Notes under the pieces: generated by a model
Databases searched by the model: none
Told to the model about the DNA's origin: nothing
The model's input: only the letters and a program-made list of their open reading frames with translations
In this document: positions 23,001 through 36,100 of the stretch, piece after piece
Layout: the number at the start of each line of letters is the position of its first letter
Position numbering within the stretch: position 1 is the first letter of the stretch
Made by a program: the position numbers and the translations under genes
NCBI RefSeq assembly: GCF_964204645.1
Contig: NC_134029.1
Location: forward strand, 20,726,450-20,790,449
Direction: 5' to 3'
Origin: Tubulanus polymorphus
Taxonomy: Eukaryota > Nemertea > Palaeonemertea > Tubulaniformes > Tubulanidae
DNA length: 64,000 bases

Positions 23001-26000
23001 ATGTAGAACTCTTTTTAATAAGCGGCATTCCAAGGATCGATTCAACAGTTACATTATGATCATACAGCCACACCATCCTCTGTATTGTCATTTTATCAAC
23101 ACCGTGAGAGTTCAATCTAAAACAACAGTTATCAACAGTATAAGACTAGAAATGACTATGACTGTTTCATCTCGTATAACCTCAACTTACCTGGCTAATT
23201 CCTTTGGTTTGAACTTCCATGGTGTATTTGGTTCAACTAATTCGACGTGATAGCCATTTTTCACTCCCTAAAGTGATTAAAGTATATCGTAATCAAAGGA
23301 GCTCTTTGAATCATGAGTTAAATACCGTAATTGAAAATGAACTACACAACCATTCGAGTGGTTTCTGAGCTACAAACCTATCATTGAAATCAAAAATACA
23401 TACCATGTCTACATAAGACTTCATCTCCCAAGCTTTAACATTAGTGTTATCAATGATGACTGGTGATGTCCTCTTTAGAAAGGCTTTTTGTGCTAAAAGA
23501 AACACAATATTTCGCCTATGATGATAATACACCAGGTTTCCATTTTGTGTCTATCTATCCTATAGCCTTATAGCAAGTAGGCCTATCAGTAAATACTTAC
23601 CACGTCGCTGATTCCACTCATGAGCTTCACTGAGTTTCTCGCGATCATAGCTATAAGTTCCATTATCAGTCATAAAATAATCATCCGTAGATAAAACTAC
23701 TCCATTAAACTGCAATGACCTACAAGAAATGAATACACAAAACAAAGTTAGTATCAGGCCTTACAATTTTGTTTGCCTAAAGATATGTCCTATAGGCCTA
23801 TAGCGCGTACCTTGCTAGAGTAGATTTTCCACTTCCAGGACAACCCCTCATCATTATCAAGACGAATTTCTTATTCTTCAACAAACCAGCTACTTTTTCA
23901 ATCAGACGTTTTTTGTACATATCATTATTGGCATCTTTTCTGTTCGATATCGTACGCGAATTCATCGTCGGTTGTTCTTTCATCTTTCCAGCTAACGACG
24001 CGAAACTTCTTTTAGGCATTTGCCCAAAATTATTCGTATATTTTTGGTGATAGAGACTCGGTTTCAATATGGTGGGAGGATTGAAGAATGGTGCTTTTTC
24101 AGACGAATGCTTTCTATCTGGACGAGATGCGGTTTGAAATGTGGGGACGATGAAATCATTGTGATTTCCTGATGGTCGAGGCACAAAAGCAGGTGCATCA
24201 ATGGAAAGACTCGCTTTTGAAATTTCTTGCGGAGGAGTTGAGCTGGTTTCGATCTCAGTAAGTTGTTGTGAAGAATTTGAATGTGAGCTATTCTTCTTGA
24301 AGTTTGCATCAGTTGAATTTTTTAAGTCATCACAGTTAGAAACAGAGGAAGCAAATACTTTCTCTCCCTCGCACACCGGTAAAGGTTTTGCTTGAGAAAC
24401 GCGCTGTTCTTTTCCGTTACTGCAAGCGGTATTTTGAGAGAAAATTGGGGAAACCTCAACAAATTCGATAGTAGTGGAAAGGGAAGATCCAATTTCCCCA
24501 CTAGAAACGGCAGAAGAATTTTCAACCGAAGGCAAATCGATTTCCCGTTCTAGTTCATTGTTTGTTTGTTCATTCCTGCAGTGGTCTGAAGAACCGAGAA
24601 CTGAATTCAGAGAATCCATATTGACCAGTCGTTGAAGCGGTGGCGGACCTTTCAAAACATCTCCAACGTCATTAGTAAATGGCTCGGCTGAATAAAAAGT
24701 TGCCTTTTCTCCAACAGGTTTAGATTTCGATACATTTTTCAAACCATCAAGAGAAGAATTCAACGGAGAAGATTTAGAAGAAGACTGTTCAGTCATAATT
24801 AAGGGATTGTAAGTGATTTTAGCACTTTTCTCTGCAATAGGTGCAGACTTCTTTCCACGAACAACATTTTTTCGTGCTCCAAGATTGAGACAATCCTCCT
24901 TACCAGAAGATGGCTGGTTTGAACTCAACGAATCACGAAGCGGAAACGCACCGCTATCATCTTCATATTGTAAACTCTGGGTGTATTCTTCACCGGGTGA
25001 TTCATTGATAGGCCGTTGAATCTCCGCTGCATTCGATTTTGGGGCAGCTGAACTTCCATTCCCCACTGACTGAATTACTTCTGTCTGTTGTTGATCTGTA
25101 CTCATCAATGCCGTGTAGTCTAGATCAAATTCGTCATTTTCGAAATAATAACTATCGATGTAGCCACAACCGAAATTTTGTTCGTTACCGACCAAAGACG
25201 AGATATCGTCATTTTGTCCGGGTAGGATTGCAGAAACGCTATTGGTCATAGTAGAACTTGCATTAATCGGTGAAGATTTATAGAAATTTGACGCGATGGA
25301 TTTCAGAGAAATTCTATCATCATCAAGGGATGGCTCTGTGATTCTCGACGGCTGTTCTCCGGTCATATTGAACAATGCATCCAAAGTGTTTTCAACTACA
25401 GAAAAAAATGAACAGTGAGCTAGATTTGTAACTGAACTATTCATTATTTTCTGTAGGGCTGCCTAATGAATCTTAACATTTTGATATTTGTCAAGCTTGG
25501 TTTTCATCTTTTCGGCTTTCTAATTTGTGGGACTTGGGAATCATAATTCATTTGAGACACAGTGTAAATATCTACCTCGTAATTATGAAATGGGGTTAAA
25601 AGCTTAAATTAGGGCCTAACTGGAACAGTTTCGCAAAGTCAAGTTCATTGAGATAAATCGCTATATTCTAAATACGAAACCCTAATATTTGGCCTACATG
25701 GTGCACAAACCACATTGTTTCTGAGGATAATCAATTATATGCATCTGCACGTTTTTCATGCATGATGATGGGATTGTTGATTAATTAATTGGTGTATTCA
25801 ATTAGTTAATTTAATCAATTAACCTAATTATGATGGGTTACCTTGCCAGTTGTATTCCGAAAGGACAATTTGAATGACTTCGGGATCTATTTGACCGTGA
25901 AACATTTCCTTAACTTGTTGAAAAATACGATCTCGATCCAGTGGTCCAACCACGTCCACGGTGGTAGTTGTTGTTGTTGAAGAATTTGGCCATGCTGAGG

Positions 26001-26052
26001 ATTTTACACCCGTTGAACTAATATCTAATCGTTCTCTCTTCTTTCTCGGCAT
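17009..26052 (-). CDS. N4BP2: NEDD4-binding protein 2 homologue (CUE, polynucleotide kinase, DUF1771, SMR)
   Basis: Sixteen exons, in transcription order: 26052-25842, 25395-23811, 23719-23601, 23492-23404, 23267-23191, 23116-22970, 22887-20348, 20262-20128, 19725-19502, 19401-19271, 19180-19036, 18487-18299, 18184-18117, 17677-17577, 17266-17137 and 17051-17009. They join in frame to 1977 residues. Visible domains: N-terminal CUE (~38-85); P-loop GCPGSGKST (~590) opening a kinase module through exon 6 (STDDYF, IIDNTN, HGVDKMTIQRM); acidic low-complexity region; a second CUE-like motif in exon 7 (FPHITEADLLDLL); the block EFFGPVGF; a third CUE-like motif in exon 10 (FPKIDQEDLDEIY); DUF1771 (~1825-1886); and SMR with LDLHGLHANEA and GRGLHSRGG (~1897-1977). 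The family combines ubiquitin binding, 5'-polynucleotide kinase activity and SMR nuclease-type folds. The last exon has only 43 bases. It is divergent from PDS5, 1.1 kb away. Confidence 0.93.
19845..19990 (+). mobile_element. LINE reverse-transcriptase C-terminal remnant
   Basis: In the intron between N4BP2 exons 9 and 8, antisense to the gene, a plus-strand frame reads RIVNYWDTLPTEVVEALSVN and then SFKT before a stop. This is the typical tail of CR1/jockey-like ORF2 proteins (RVVNxWNxLPxxVVxAxSVNxFK). It is short, interrupted and clearly dead. Confidence 0.65.
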
Positions 26053-27187
26053 GATGTGCTTTTCTACTTTCGATTTCTGTAGCTGTCAGGCGAATAAACG
26101 AAGCGTGACTGTCACGAATTTCATGGTAAACAATTTGAAATGTTGCTCTGGGATTCTCATTTCCTGGTTCGGTTCTTTTTTATTAACCTTGCTAAAGGAG
26201 GAATGCTCCGACTTACGTGCCAGTGTCTACGCTGCAATTAATACGGAAATATTTGATGAAAGCCGCTCTGTGATTGGCTGAAGCTCCAGACATCCTAAAT
26301 ACATTTTGTTACGAAAAAGACAAGAAAAAGAGTTTTCTTTGGGATGAACAGCGTGTAAACTATCTGAAACTATCTTTTCAAGAGTGCTAATCGTTTTTTG
26401 ACATGAAAGTTGCCCGAAAAGTTCTGAAAATCTTCAAAACAGGCTCTAATTGCAAATGATGAATTGACCAATAGGAGCGAGCGTAACATGGCGTAAATTG
26501 TCCAGCTAGCAGAAGCCTATTTGGCGCCATTTTGAGGTAAATCATCGCATTTTTCGCTTCGGATATCTCGATTTATTGCATATCGGTGGGCATTTCGACC
26601 GTATTAATCACGGGTGCTGAATAACCCCGCACTAACCTACACGCATGTGTATATATAACCCGTTTAGAATGGGCCAAATCGTTAGAAAACGACAGTCGAA
26701 GTGTTCAGCTTTCAGTTTTGACCGCATCGATGACGGCGCCCTCTATTAGATGCGTTGAATAAAAGAAAGACCTGCCATTAATTCGAAATTTTGTTGTTTA
26801 ATCCTTGAAGTATGTCGATAGCCAACCCTGCTGATATTGTACATGTACACTTTTTGCTGTGTGCCCCACTTTTATTCTGTGACTGACTACAGAGAGTGCG
26901 TGTATATAGAGAAATAGGCCTTAGATGCAACAGGAATTTATTATTGAAATATTGATTACCCGTCCCTGATGATGATAGTAATATTATTAAAAGAATAATC
27001 ATTTAATCGTTGCTGTAGAGATTTGAATAAACAGTTAGAGCAAGCCTTCTTATTTACCTAGCAAGAACCAGGGGCCAGGAAAATTTGATCAACTGAAAGA
27101 AAGAAAGTCAATGATAATATTTATTGCGTTGACCTTGTTTCTCTTTCACTCTTCTGTTTAGATTGATTCGTAATGTAAAAACTCAAA
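26053..27187. promoter_or_regulatory. shared divergent promoter region of N4BP2 and PDS5
   Basis: 1.1 kb between two start codons pointing away from each other. CCAAT occurs at 26468-26472 and its complement ATTGG at 26273-26277. A pyrimidine-rich acceptor-like tctgtttag ends at about 27161, just before the PDS5 ATG, which suggests a non-coding first PDS5 exon farther upstream. No coding exon is otherwise seen. Confidence 0.5.
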
Positions 27188-30100
27188 ATGCCGATGAACA
27201 CCAGCACCGAAATTATCTACCCTCCGGGGTGTAAAGGTTTGGACGAGGATGTCGGCAGCGACAGCGAAATGTTGCGTCGACTCAAGGCGATCGCTTTGAA
27301 ATTCCGCGAAATGGGCCAGGAAGATAACAGCCAGTATCGAAGCCTGGCCCTCTACCTCGCATCGGAACCGTTCATGGATCACACGAATAAAGATATTCGT
27401 TTATTGACCGCTTGTTGTTTGGCCGATGTATTCAGGATATTTGCGCCGGACGCTCCGTACATGGATGATGCCGAGAAAGTGAAGGTATGTGCAGCGCGCC
27501 CGTAATGTTTAGAAAGTAAAGTCTTCCTCAAAGGAAGTATCAATGATACTTAAAATTTATTTCGTTTTAGGAAATATTTTTGTTCTTCGTGAAACAACTT
27601 CGTGGTTTAGAAGACACGGAATCGGCGTCGTTCAAAAGGTGTTTCTATCTTTTGGAGGTAAGAAGTCCACAGAATGTCCTACTAAAGCTGAAACATAAAG
27701 ATTTGCACTATTTTGGCGTAGATCTTTTCTTCCGGAATTTGTATTTTATGTTTAATTTTTTGGTGGTATTTTCAGAATCTTGCTTACGTAAAATCGTTCA
27801 ACATCTGTATCGATATCGATGATACCCAGGAAGTGTTTTGTAGTCTGTTCAAATGTTTCTTCGGTATAATCAGGTAAGCAGCTATGATGATAATGATAAT
27901 ATTAGTAATAATAATGATTAATTTGCTTTATAGTGCAAATATAGTATGATCATAGCGCATTATATCAATAAGTTACAATAATGATTAGTTGAAATATCTT
28001 CGGAATTGAAGGATGCAGCTATGGCTAAAAGCCAACAATGCCATCTTAAATATGTCCTTCCTGAAAAGTTTGCTGCTTTCGAAAATCTATTGACATAAGA
28101 TTCTCTGATAAGTAAACCGTAAATCTGAGAACAAAACTCAGGTAGTTAATGACAAGGGTTAGATCACTATGTAGTGGTCATTAATAGATTGAATTCATGG
28201 CCATTCATTCCGACGTGATCTTGTAGAACTGAGACTTGCAAAACCTGCATGAAGATGATATAAATTCAAACTTTGTTTTCTAGTGAAAAGCACACGACTC
28301 CGGTGAAAAACTGTATGTTAGATATAATGGGTCCGATTCTAACCGAGTCGGACAACGTCTCGCAGGAATTACTGGATATCATTCTATTGACTATCGTCGA
28401 GCCGTACAAGGTCAGTTTTCTGATACCGTTTATCAAAACAGTAATTTCGCAGTTTGTATCTTAGGTTGGCGTTTGTGTTGGTTTGAAATGACCAGGGTCG
28501 TCCTGAACTGAAATTGTATCGTTATATGAAAACTTACTAGATATTTTTGGAAAATGAAGATCCTACTTCATATTCCATTTCGAAGCGATTTTGTACATAA
28601 ACATCTCCACTAAACTTGTTTCTTATTGATTTCTAATTTTTTTCAGAGTCAGAATCGTGAAGCGAATTCCCTCGCTCGTGATCTAATACGACGTACCGCC
28701 AATTCTATTTCCGCTTACATCCAAACGGTACGTGTATTATTTCCTTCATTCAACTGCGTTTGATCGAACTATCGCGAAACGACTGTTTAGCTTAAATTTT
28801 GCATTTCGTAATTTCAGTTCTTCAATAATTCGCTGGTGATCGGGAAGACGTCGGAAAGTGAAGTATCCGATCATATATTTCATCTGATTTACGAGCTGAA
28901 CCAAATCGCTCCCAATATACTCCTATCTGTCCTACCGCAGTTAGAATTCAAATTGAAGGCAAGTTTCATATAGTTATGTACATTTATACACTGCGGAAGT
29001 GTCCTAATTAAGGTTATACGTTTGATTTTTGAAATAAAAACGTTCGTCTCTTTAGAGTAATGACGAGAGTGAACGTAAATTAGTGACGAGACTTCTCGCG
29101 AAAATGTTTTCCGACAAAGACTCCGATTTGGCCATGACAAACCAGAAATTGTGGATCTGTTTCCTGGGAAGGTAAGTCGTTCGACAACATCTTCAAATCA
29201 GCTGGCCTTAGAAATAAGAATTATGGTTGTACCTTCTAAGTATTTTAGATTTTGATTGAGATCTATCTCTTGTACGAATGCTTCATTTTGAAGCAGATTG
29301 GAGCGAGCATTAGCCCTATTAGTGGTTGACTGCAAAACTGTCTCACAATTTCAGATTCAACGATATAAATTTGGGCGTTCGAACGACCTGCGTGTTACAC
29401 TCTCAACAATTCATCCTGAATCAACCCGATTTAAAAGACGAAATAACAGGTAGGCTACTGACCCCGTTCTTAGCTTATTCGAATATTCCTTCGTTTCGCA
29501 ATATCCGGATGATTATTCGCCGTAATTTCGTTCGTAGAGCAATTGAAGATGCGTTTACACGACGCCGAGGAAAGCGTTCGACACGATGCCGTTATGGCAA
29601 TCGTCAACGCGGCTAAGAAGGATCTTTCGGCCGTCACGGATGATTTACTCGCGTTAGTTAAAGAAAGAACGTTGGATAAAAAAGTAAGAAGTTCTTCCGA
29701 AAAGTTGATTGCGACAACATAAAATCGTAATTGTTATTTTTGTATGTCATTTTGTTTAATAACAAGGTGATATTCATTTGTTTAAGACCTTTATGATTTT
29801 GATTATCTATTATTCATTGATTTATTATCTATTACATTTATTAGTCATGATTATTCATTTATCATAATTGTTTTGACAATTACTTACAGTTTAAAATTCG
29901 TCGTGAAGCGCTGATCGGATTGTCGCAGATCTACAAAAAAGGCGTGCTCCTCGCTGAAGACCGAGATCCTATACAGAGCGCGAGAATCAGCTGGATTAAA
30001 GATAAAGTGCTACACGGTTACTATCAGAACAATATCGAAGACAAGTACGTTGATTTTTCCTACACGTGACCCGCTCAGTCCAGTTGATCCAAACATTTAA

Positions 30101-33100
30101 ATGAAGTCTGTTATTCATTGAAAACTAGTTCAATTAAGTAGATTATACCGGGTGGCCACGTACCTGGAACTCAGTCTATGTATCTAGCAAATCAGATGTG
30201 CTGTGTGATACAGATAGTTTCTGTCTATGTTGTACATATTTGACTGTGTGATCCAATTCTTAGATGAAGTCGGGAAAAAACAATGTGTATCTCAAGGAAC
30301 AGTCAGGGGAAAAGCAAGACAGATAATAGTGACCACCTTGTATCCAGACTTATCATTGGTCAAAATCCTGATTAAACTCTCTAGATCTAATAGCGGTTTT
30401 ATTTCTATATCGAATTTCTGGTTGAATGAACTTCGTTTGCTCGTGAATATGAAAACAATGACAACTTCGGTTGGAACAATCATTGATTGTTTTACTACGT
30501 TTATTTGCAGGGTGTTGATAGAGCGTTTGTTTAAACTGAATTTAGTACCGTATAGTTACGATCACGAAAGTCGCATGAATACGCTATACGAGCTGTACGA
30601 ATCATTGGACCATAATTCAGTCAAGTGAGTAATTTAGCATTTTGTCAGTCTGCAAATAGTGCTATTGGGAGCTCGGTCTATGAATTTATAAATTTAGGAA
30701 AATTGAAAATAATCTATGCTTTTTATGATAGAACGATAACCACACTCAAACGTGGCGAATGGATAATAAGATAAAAACCCACTATCTACAGATTAAAAGA
30801 ATTTAAAAACAAGAATTTATTTATTCAATCTAAAATATATATAAGACACGACGTTTCGATCTCACCCTAGAGATCATCGTCAGGTGTGAGATATAGACTA
30901 AAAACAGGGGTATATATATATACAGAGGAGAACAGGTTAATTGAGCTTTTTATGATGTTTACAAAGAAAAGATCCGTTGAATCTTTCTGGAATTGAGGTA
31001 TCTTGATTGTACATTGCTTATCTATTTATGTTCTCAGGGCGTTGAATGAGATGCTGCGGTGTCAAAATCAAATACTTCTACTAGTGCGACAGATCATGTC
31101 CCTGAAACCCGAGCACGAGCAAATCCGACAAAACAAAATCATGGCCATCATTAGTAAGTAGAAGAAATTCATGCGCGATTCTTAAAGAAGACCGTCGTTC
31201 GAACTGGCTAGATAATTCTCAATGATATTCTACTTTAAGGAACATTACCGGAACAGCACCGAACGAGCGAACATATTAAAAAGTTTTTCTCGATGGTTCG
31301 AGACGACAAAGGTCTGGAGAAATCGATGTTGAAACTAATCTCGATAGACTGCACGTGTAAGGACGCCGAGGAGAAACTGGTACGTTATTTCTTTTTAACC
31401 CGTAAAGGTAATTTTTGATAGGTTCGAGATTTTAGCCGTAGTGTCCTCGGGCAAGACACTTATCCTCATTGCCTCTCTCCACCCAGGAGTAAATGGGTAC
31501 CTGGCCCGATAGATGACTCCCGAGCGTTTGTTAGCAGCTCGGTGTTACTTCTCCCCAGGGAGAGATGACTGATACATGTTAGAGTATAAAATTGGCCGGG
31601 GTAATAATATCGAAAAATGTAAAGCGCTCTGAGCAGCCTGGTTGGATTTGGCGCTATATAAGACATATTATTATATTATTATTGTTTAGGAACTGCGGGG
31701 CACATTTCTCTCGTTATTATTGACGCGGAAAGATTAGGACATACAACGGTTTCTGGGATTTCGTAGTTTCGACGAAGCACATAAATTTATCACGTCAACG
31801 AATATTGTACATTGTAGAAAGATATTCTTCGCAAAATGGGAAATCCGAACCCTTCGAACACCTGTTTCACGAACGTGAAAACGTTAGTCGAAAGGATCGC
31901 TCCGGTGATGGTCGACGTGCACGCGATGAAGTATCTGATCAAACTCGTCGATTCTGCTCTTTGTAATCGTAATCAGTTCGACGGCGAGAAAGGCATGCAG
32001 TTGATGCTGGTAAGTGTAAATTCAAGGTGGCCACTGACCGGGAAAACTCAGGGTGTCAGAAAGAAATTCGAGGAAAACTCGGGGAGTTTGACAAATTTCT
32101 CGGGGAATTTTGATATGCTATTGACCACAATATGTGATAGTGAAATATTGTTAGATTTGCTATATAACTAAGGCAGTCTTAAACTGGTCTTCGATCTAAC
32201 CATGCGACTGGGCAGAAATTTTAATGAATGGACATATTGTATATTGGTGTTGTTTCTTAGTCTAATCATCTTTTTGGACCGAATATTGATTTTTTCCTTC
32301 CAAGTTCCAAAATTAATTGGATCAGCAGCCATTTACTGATTATCTGAATTTGCTTCCTACAATTTTCCAGATGTTGTCGTCCGTATACCCGGGGGCGTTT
32401 AATCATGAAGACGTCTATAAGCAATTGATTGCATTCCTCAAATCCGATGACGAAAGCATTTGTAAGTAGATCGCATCTTAGCTTTACCTGTGTGTATGAA
32501 TGTGTATACATGCATTTGTTCGTCTTACATTTCAGCATATCTCGCAATCAAAATTTTCTGCAATATCGGAGATCGCCTGCATAAAGTCAACAAGGCTGAG
32601 TTTGAGTAAGTTGTCCGCTGAATCCAGATTTCGTTGATAATTTAGAAAAGTGTGATTCTCTTTTAATTTGGGTGAATTTTTTCGAAACCAATTTTTACCG
32701 TGGTCGAATTAATCTCAAAATATTAGATTTGTTTCGTTTTCTTTTACTTTAAAAAAATGATATCAAATGATACTGAACTGAACTTGGCTGCGCACGTTTT
32801 CAGGAATCTGAAAATGGAACTCGAAGAACTCGGACAAGATGGCAACCCTAAACAAGCTAAAAATGCGATTAAATGTTTGAAAGTCGTTTGCCCGGTGACC
32901 GACGATAAAGTCTTCTCATCGATATTTCAGGTGAATATTCTCAAATCATTTTAAATTCCGTGGCCATTAATTCGAAAAGTTTGAGGTTCTGGGCTAAAAA
33001 TAAAAATCACCCGTATTTTCCGTGGGTTTAACTCTAGTTTTACTATTAATATTGAACCGATGTATTATTTACAGAACTCTAAAACCGGATTAGATCCGGC

Positions 33101-36100
33101 GAATCCGACGTTTGAAACGGCGATCGTCGCGGTCGGTCAGATCGCCGGAATGTTCCCCGACGTTTACCGCGACGAAGCTAAATCCATCATCTCGAACATA
33201 TTCGTCAAGAAATTACTCATGCAAGATTTGGTAAGTCGAAACCAGGGTCCGGTTTTAGAGACTCGTATTATCTTTAACCCGGGGGCTAACTCAAGTCATA
33301 ATTCGATTGAGTTAACCCTAACCTAAGCTACTGTCTGTCACTCATGCTCGGTAAACTATCAACGATAGATGAAAACACGAACAAATTTATGCTAGTTCAT
33401 GATTTATTTCTGAATGAGAATTCCTTACTGAACAAATTGATGCATAATATTTACAGATAAACTGTTTATTAAAGAAATTACGGACCAAAACGTCGCACGG
33501 AGAGCATGTGTGACTGACAGTAATACCGCTATAATACCGGCCCCAGAATTTTATCCGAAGAAATGATTCTCGGTTCCCCTTGAAATTAATGAAGTCATGT
33601 TTGTCCGCTGGATTGTTTAGTTCCTGACATTCTCCCGGTTGTCCCCGATTTGTAAATACGCGAATATTCTTCTTAAGCAAGTCTTACAAAATTTCAGTAC
33701 GGCGAGGAAGGGGAAGGTCCCGACAACTGGTGTGACCGAGAACAATGCTCAAGTGGAACCCGGGCCAAGGTAAGCTCGTTTTATTCGAAAGATGATGCAT
33801 TGCGAAATCTCTCGCGGTTTCTTCTTAATTGTCCTTCGTTTTCAGCTACACGGAATCAAAGCTATAGTCAGATGGCTCGTAGGTTTGAAAAGTAACGCGA
33901 ACGGTCTGTGTACGTCTACTATGCGTCTGCTTATAACGGTGATTAACAACAACGGCGACCTCATGGAACACGGCAAAATCAGGTAAAATATTATATATAT
34001 CTTTCTATTAACGAACAATACCCTCCTAGAGCCACAAAATTATGTGTAGAGAAATTGATATTGAATATTGAATATTGAATCAGGGGCTTGTGTTGCACTC
34101 TAGTTCAAGCTGGTTTGAAGATTGTTCGCAAAACCAAAATGGAAATTTCCAATTATGTACTCTGTACCGGTTTAAAGAAAACTTCTGTAAATTCAATCGA
34201 TCATCTATCATTCTGTACTTGGATTTCAAAATCAAACCCTGTTTCACTCCGGGCACGGGTAGTAGGTTTGTAAGGGACTCTGGTTCGAATCTAAATCAAT
34301 TTACCAAATAAATCAGAGTGAGGATTTCCTATTTAAAAGATTAAAGAAAGCATTAAAAAGGAATGAACTTTGACGCTTGTTAGAATTAACAAATAACTGT
34401 TGAACTGAATTCTCGCTGGCTGTTCCGAGTAAGAAATGGCTTCAAGGTAAATTGAGTGAAACAAAGTGGGTCAAATTGCTACGATTATCAATTTCAGTAA
34501 AGCAGATATGGCTCATCTTCGTCTGGCAGCGGCGTGCGGGATCGTCAAATTAGCTCAGGAACATGTTTATACGGATATCGTACAGCTTCACCACTTTCAA
34601 ACTGTAGCTCTCATCCTCAATGTAAGTTTTTAAAACCGTGCAGACTACCTGTTGTCTCTAAAGGTAGTAGTTTTCGCCACCAATAATGAGAGTAATTTAA
34701 CCTTGAAGGTCGCAGTTTCATCGAAAATGATCAAAAATGAACTAGAAATTATTCCGATTTTGAGAGTATTGCGATATTTTTGGGAGTAGCTGACAGAGCT
34801 ATTGAAAATAGTAGAAACTATTCTCAAATATTAGTGGTAATCTGGTCTGCGTACCGCTGCTTCATCTGTTTTTCGACGTTTTATCATAAAATCTTACCGT
34901 TACATGATTTTGGATGAAATAGAATTTATAAATGAAATAATCATGAAAAAGAAAAAATTTAATAATCCAAGTTCTTATGTATTTATAGTATTTACTTGCA
35001 CATAGAATGAAATTAGATATCCATAGCTTCGGTCTGTTAATTTGCCGATATTTTGCCGGCTATTTTAAATCGGTCCGTATTTGTGAATGTTTCAGGATGC
35101 GTGTTATCAAGTTCGTCGGACATTCGCGCAAAAGTTGAATCACGGACTCATGCAGTTCAAGTTGCCGCTGGAATACATGGCGATGTTTTCGCTGGCCGCC
35201 AGCGATCCCGTTGCCGACCACCGAAACGCCGTCAAAGGTTACATCCAGAAAAACATCTCTAAACGTCGCGAATATTTGAAGTTCAGTCCCGCCGCTAACG
35301 GTAGGCACGGCGAAATTGTGGTTTAGTTCGTGCGGTTTATTTCTAGAATTTTACTTGGAAGGCGTAAAATTTTTTTTCTATTGTAGCTAAAATATTCTCA
35401 CTGTTACCGGAGTATGTGCTGCCCTATACGATACATCTGCTGGCTCATGACCCGGATTTCGTCAGACCCGATGATGTAGAAATGCTCGCCTCATTAAAAG
35501 AGTACGTACTTCTCGATGATGATATCTTGATGTATCCAAATTCGTTCACGAAAGCTCGCTAAGTCTTTTTCGTTGGTATAATTCAGCGTTCGAAACCAGT
35601 TTAACAATCAACTGGACTTGGCGAGCTTTCAGCCCCAGCATGTAACTAACTTCCAAACCAAACTCTAACGCTCCCGTACCAAAGATTAACCTGTTAAATG
35701 TTGTCACTTTCTCGCTGGCGTTTTTAGATGTTTGTGGTTTATCCTGGAGCCGTTAATGATGAAGAATGAACAATACAATTACACGTTCTTTCATAAAATG
35801 TTAGAAAACATCAAGCAAACGAAGGATGCGCAGTGTCCAGAAAATCAGGCCGCCAATGAGGTAAATACTGCGATGGATTTCTCAAAACACCTGGTCTCTG
35901 GTCCCGCTTCTTCCATCAACTAACTTGTACTTCATGGACCTGCTGATAATAATTGGTACTTTATATATTACCTAAGCCCTGTACTAGTAGCTTTACCCGA
36001 ACATATATAAAACCGACCGCAAAATTGCAACAATTAAAAACTTCATAGCGAATATATTTCCAGTACTGAGATCACAATTTTGCTGATGTCAATTCATCAG

